NCBI GenBank assembly: GCA_046160245.1
Contig: JBJXGU010000032.1
Coordinates: 1-9,840, forward strand
DNA length: 9,840 nucleotides
Direction of reading: 5' to 3'
From: JAJTFW01 sp046160245
GTDB taxonomy: Bacteria; Bacteroidota; Bacteroidia; AKYH767-A; OLB10
The notes under the pieces are model-generated. The model had not been told where the DNA came from and ran no database searches. It saw only the letters and a list, made by a program, of their open reading frames with translations. Each line of letters begins with the position of its first letter. The stretch's first letter is position 1. The position numbers and the translations under genes are program-made. Shown here in pieces: positions 6,494-9,840 of this stretch.

Positions 6494-7954
6494 ATGTTAT
6501 TTAATTCATTCGAATTTCTGTTATTCTTTCCGATTGTTACGATTCTATTTTTCGTAATGCCCCATCGTTTTAGATGGTCGCTACTATTAACCGCAAGTTG
6601 CTTTTTTTATATGTACTTTATTCCTGTATATATATTAATATTATTTGGCACCATCATCATTGACTACTTTGCTGGAATTTATCTAGAAAAAACTGTTGAT
6701 CCGAAAAGGAAAAAAATATATTTGATTTGCAGTTTAATTGCGAACATTGGTGTCCTTGCCGTTTTTAAATATTACAATTTCTTTTTAGATAATATCAATG
6801 AAGCTTCTATTGAGTTATTTGATAAAGCAACAGCACTTCGATATTTAGGAATTGCATTACCTATCGGATTATCCTTTCACACTTTTCAAGCCATGAGTTA
6901 CACTTTTGAAGTGTATTATGGACGACACAAAGCAGAGAAACATTTTGGGATTTACGCACTTTATGTAATGTTCTATCCTCAATTGGTTGCAGGACCTATT
7001 GAGCGACCACAAAATATATTACATCAATTTCATCAAAAACAAAGCTTCGATTACCAGCGATTTAGTAGTGGTTTACAAATGATGATCTGGGGATTATTTA
7101 AAAAAGTAGTCATTGCCGATAACTTAGCCGGCTTAGTAAATATTGCCTATACGAATCCGGAAGAACATACTGGAATGACATTATTGCTTACCTCCTACTT
7201 TTTTGCGTTTCAAATTTACTGTGATTTTTCGGGCTATAGCGATATGGCCATTGGTGCTGCTCGTGTAATGGGTTATGATTTGATGGAAAATTTCAGAACA
7301 CCGTATTTATCTGCGAGTATAAAAGAATTTTGGAGTCGATGGCATATTTCGTTAAGCTCATGGTTTCGTGATTATCTTTATATTCCACTTGGGGGAAATC
7401 GCGTAGGGAAGTCAAGATGGATGCTCAATTTGTTTTTGGTTTTTCTAATTAGTGGAATTTGGCATGGAGCCAACTGGACCTATGTGGTATGGGGAGCGAT
7501 GCATGGCGTTTTTTTGATGTTTGCCATTGTGAAAGATGATTTTTTTGAAAAGAGGAACATAAAATTTTTAAAAAACAATAAACTACTTCATGGATTAAAT
7601 GTATTTATTACATTACAATTGGTCTGTTTCGCTTGGATTTTTTTCAGAGCAAATAGTATACAAGACGCGACAACCATCATTCATAAAATTGGATTTGGCG
7701 AATATTCAATTCAAACTTTCATTGATTCAATCAGTGCACTTGCAGATAATCCAAAAAATTTCAGCAGAACACTTTTCATCATGCTGCTGATGGGAATATT
7801 TTACGTTATTGATCCGTTCGTCGATAAAATCATCAAGGGGAGAATTATCTTGCATAAACCCTATATGAAATACGCGCTATATTCCTTTATGGTCGCTTCC
7901 ATCCTCTTATTTGGATTCTTTGGCGAAGTATCCTTTATCTACTTTCAATTCTAA
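6494..7954 (+). CDS. MBOAT-family O-acyltransferase (AlgI/DltB-like)
   Basis: Polytopic inner-membrane protein of 486 aa, the normal length for AlgI-like MBOAT proteins. Members move an acyl group, usually acetyl, from a cytoplasmic donor across the membrane to a periplasmic partner or glycan. Family blocks are clear: LPIGLSFHTFQAMSYTFEVY (about 122-141), YPQLVAGPIERP (161-172), FKKVVIADN (202-210), YCDFSGYSDMAIG (242-254), FWSRWHISLSSWFRDYLYIP (279-298) and SGIWHGANWTYVVWGAMHG (320-338). His324 in GIWHG is the conserved catalytic histidine, and a second conserved His is 337. About a dozen hydrophobic segments cover the protein. The stop is only 3 nt before the next start, so the two are probably translated together, as expected for an MBOAT/SGNH pair. 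The acceptor is inferred to be the locus polysaccharide. Confidence 0.94.
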   Translation: MLFNSFEFLLFFPIVTILFFVMPHRFRWSLLLTASCFFYMYFIPVYILILFGTIIIDYFAGIYLEKTVDPKRKKIYLICSLIANIGVLAVFKYYNFFLDNINEASIELFDKATALRYLGIALPIGLSFHTFQAMSYTFEVYYGRHKAEKHFGIYALYVMFYPQLVAGPIERPQNILHQFHQKQSFDYQRFSSGLQMMIWGLFKKVVIADNLAGLVNIAYTNPEEHTGMTLLLTSYFFAFQIYCDFSGYSDMAIGAARVMGYDLMENFRTPYLSASIKEFWSRWHISLSSWFRDYLYIPLGGNRVGKSRWMLNLFLVFLISGIWHGANWTYVVWGAMHGVFLMFAIVKDDFFEKRNIKFLKNNKLLHGLNVFITLQLVCFAWIFFRANSIQDATTIIHKIGFGEYSIQTFIDSISALADNPKNFSRTLFIMLLMGIFYVIDPFVDKIIKGRIILHKPYMKYALYSFMVASILLFGFFGEVSFIYFQF

Positions 7955-7957
7955 GAG

Positions 7958-8908
7958 ATGAAAAAAATACTTATAAAAGGGCTTCTATTCATCGCTTCGT
8001 TCTTCGTGGTGTACTTACTCCTGTTTGCTACTTTATTTTTCTTTCAGCCGGGAGGTATTCCATTTATCTACCGTGCTACCCAAGGTAATGTATGGGAAGG
8101 GGGAGGAACACATCTTAAATTTCATCAATTTGATAAAACAAAAAAATGGGATGTAGTTATTTTAGGTTCCTCACATGCCTATAGAGGATATGATCCACTC
8201 GTTTTCTCCTCTCATGAATTGGAAACGTACAATTTAGGTTCAAGTAATCAGCACATGATGTGCTCCTATCAAATTATAAAAACACATATTTCTAAAGATA
8301 ATTGCAAATTACTGGTTTTAGATTTATTTGACAAAGTTTTTGCAAATAATGACATTGAATCAAAATCGGACGTTATACAGAATGTTGACGATGATAAAAC
8401 AGCTCTTGCAATTGCATTTGCTTCTGGTGACATAAGAGCACTCAACATGATTACATTGCGCTATTTCAACAAAACTTTAGATCCACTAAACACTGATACC
8501 AATAATTATCGAAATGGATATTTAAACGTACACAAACATTTGGATCCTAGTAAAAAAGATATAACTAAAATGAATTGGAAATACACAGCTGTTCCAAGTC
8601 AAAAAAGATATTTGAACCTTTTACTCGAATATTGCCGTAAAGAAGGAATTAATATTGTGGCAGTTTCACATCCTGTTCCCGAACTTTACCCAATGAGGGA
8701 ACATGATAAATTTTTAGCAGATGTGAATCCTCTATTGAACAAATATAAAGTACCCTATTACGACTACACCAATTACAAAGAAATGGGAAGTATTAAATTT
8801 TATTCAGATCCCACTCATTTAAATCAAATTGGTACGGTCCGGTTTAATAATATGCTGATTGAGGATTTGATTAAAGATGGAATCATTTTATCTAAAAAAG
8901 GAAAGTAA
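7958..8908 (+). CDS. Membrane-anchored SGNH-like protein, probable O-acetylation partner
   Basis: A 316-aa protein with one N-terminal membrane segment (about 5-29) and the rest predicted to be periplasmic. VVILGSSHAYRGYDP (67-81) resembles SGNH block I, with Ser72 as likely nucleophile. NLGSSNQ (92-98) resembles block II. YSDPTHLN (282-289) gives the Asp284-x-x-His287 of block V. A clear GxND block III is not visible. The fold and place recall AlgJ/AlgX, DltD and PatB-type partners, which finish or assist acyl transfer begun by MBOAT proteins. The 3-nt gap to the MBOAT gene supports a joint job in O-acetylating the exported glycan. Sequence similarity to any one named family is not certain; an esterase role is the main alternative. 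Confidence 0.78.
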   Translation: MKKILIKGLLFIASFFVVYLLLFATLFFFQPGGIPFIYRATQGNVWEGGGTHLKFHQFDKTKKWDVVILGSSHAYRGYDPLVFSSHELETYNLGSSNQHMMCSYQIIKTHISKDNCKLLVLDLFDKVFANNDIESKSDVIQNVDDDKTALAIAFASGDIRALNMITLRYFNKTLDPLNTDTNNYRNGYLNVHKHLDPSKKDITKMNWKYTAVPSQKRYLNLLLEYCRKEGINIVAVSHPVPELYPMREHDKFLADVNPLLNKYKVPYYDYTNYKEMGSIKFYSDPTHLNQIGTVRFNNMLIEDLIKDGIILSKKGK

Positions 8909-8920
8909 AAATTGAAGAAC

Positions 8921-9840
8921 ATGAATAATAAAATTCTCATTGTTGTTGGTACTCGACCGAACTTTATCAAGATTACTCGATTCAAAAAAGTAAATGAAGA
9001 AATGGGTAGTCCTTTTGATATTAAGATTGTTCATACCGGACAACACTACGACGATAAAATGGCGGACGTGTTTTTTCGTCAATTTGAATTGGAGCCCGAT
9101 TTCTTTTTAAATATTCCTCCCGATACTGCGAACAAACAAATGGCTGAAATTATGATTCGTATTGAATCGGTGATCAATGATTTTGATCCGGCTTTAGTAG
9201 TAGTGGTTGGTGATGTGAATTCAACTTTTGCGGCAGCATTTACTGCCTACAAAACAGGACGCAAAGTAGCACATTTAGAAAGCGGACTTCGCAGTTCAGA
9301 CAGAGGGATGCCTGAAGAAATAAATCGATTATTAACAGATGAAATTAGTGATTACTTTTTTGTTACTGAGCAAAGTGGAATTGACAACTTATTGAAAGAG
9401 GGCAAACCCAAACACAAAATACACTTTGTTGGAAATACCATGATCGATACACTCGTTGGTTTTGAAGATAAAATCCAACAAAGTGGAGTATTAGAACAAT
9501 ATAACCTGACTCCGAAAGAGTATGTACTCATGACCATGCATCGACCTGCCACGGTTGACCATCAGGATGGCTTAGAGAAACTCATTGATATTATCGAATA
9601 CATTACTCAGAAATACGATTTAGTATTCCCTATACATCCAAGAACATTAAGTAAGATTGAACATTTTGGGCTTCTTGAACGTGTAAAAAACAACAAACGA
9701 CTCATCCTAACAGAGCCTTTGGATTACTTTGCCTTTCAACGCCTTACTTCTGAATGTAAATTTGTAATCACCGATAGTGGTGGAATACAAGAAGAAACTA
9801 CGTTCCGAAGAGTTTCCTGTCTTACGCTCCGACCCAATAC
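8921..9840 (+). CDS. wecB: UDP-N-acetylglucosamine 2-epimerase (non-hydrolysing), 3' end cut by window
   Basis: Interconverts UDP-GlcNAc and UDP-ManNAc in the cytoplasm, supplying ManNAc or derived sugars to the polysaccharide. 306 codons are visible; the family is about 360-390 aa, so the end lies past the right edge. Motifs are GTRPNFIK (10-17), HTGQHYD (38-44), GDVNSTF (97-103), HLESGLRS (118-125), MPEEINR (130-136), MHRPATVD (206-213) and DSGGIQEE (285-292). Asp98, Glu120, Glu132 and His207 align by motif with the catalytic Asp95, Glu117, Glu131 and His213 of E. coli WecB. GTRPN and HRPATVD replace the proteobacterial GTRPE and HRREN forms, a variant I associate with Bacteroidota. The start, ATGAATAAT, follows the previous stop by 12 nt. 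A hydrolysing or 3-epimerase relative cannot be fully excluded. Confidence 0.9.
   Translation, partial: MNNKILIVVGTRPNFIKITRFKKVNEEMGSPFDIKIVHTGQHYDDKMADVFFRQFELEPDFFLNIPPDTANKQMAEIMIRIESVINDFDPALVVVVGDVNSTFAAAFTAYKTGRKVAHLESGLRSSDRGMPEEINRLLTDEISDYFFVTEQSGIDNLLKEGKPKHKIHFVGNTMIDTLVGFEDKIQQSGVLEQYNLTPKEYVLMTMHRPATVDHQDGLEKLIDIIEYITQKYDLVFPIHPRTLSKIEHFGLLERVKNNKRLILTEPLDYFAFQRLTSECKFVITDSGGIQEETTFRRVSCLTLRPN

Overview
The window looks like part of a cell-surface or extracellular polysaccharide locus from a Bacteroidota bacterium, most likely Flavobacteriales-like. The evidence is AT-rich DNA, starts without clear Shine-Dalgarno sequences, TAnnTTTG-type promoter candidates, AT-rich TTTGAA/TTCAAA palindromes between genes, and Bacteroidota-style variants of the encoded proteins. 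The genus cannot be named from the sequence alone.

Layout. Positions 1-362 hold no convincing gene. They carry nested inverted repeats, ending in a 20-bp perfect palindrome just past the gmd stop codon. Positions 363-1475 (minus strand) encode GDP-mannose 4,6-dehydratase. Positions 1476-2256 are a divergent intergenic region of about 780 bp with promoter candidates, a G+C-rich imperfect hairpin repeat (1829-1903) and two small hairpins. From 2257 to the right edge, five plus-strand genes are tightly spaced (gaps of 16, 90, 3 and 12 nt) and look like one operon. They are a Wzc-type co-polymerase/tyrosine autokinase, a PglK/MsbA-like ABC exporter, an MBOAT O-acyltransferase, a membrane-anchored SGNH-like protein, and a WecB-type UDP-GlcNAc 2-epimerase cut by the right edge.

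How they work together (inference). Gmd and the WecB-type enzyme make nucleotide-sugar precursors: GDP-4-keto-6-deoxymannose (leading to GDP-fucose, GDP-rhamnose or related sugars) and UDP-ManNAc. The ABC exporter probably flips a lipid-linked glycan across the inner membrane. The MBOAT/SGNH pair would O-acylate (probably O-acetylate) the glycan on the periplasmic side. The Wzc protein would control polymer length and export through tyrosine phosphorylation. No glycosyltransferase, Wzy polymerase, Wza export channel or GDP-fucose synthase lies in the window, so the locus continues outside it.

Nothing here is clearly a new system. The points most worth a second look are the substituted P-loop of the Wzc kinase, the pairing of a Wzc kinase with an ABC flippase, a G7 tract in the flippase gene, and the related palindromic repeats that share the octamer TCGCGATG in both intergenic regions.
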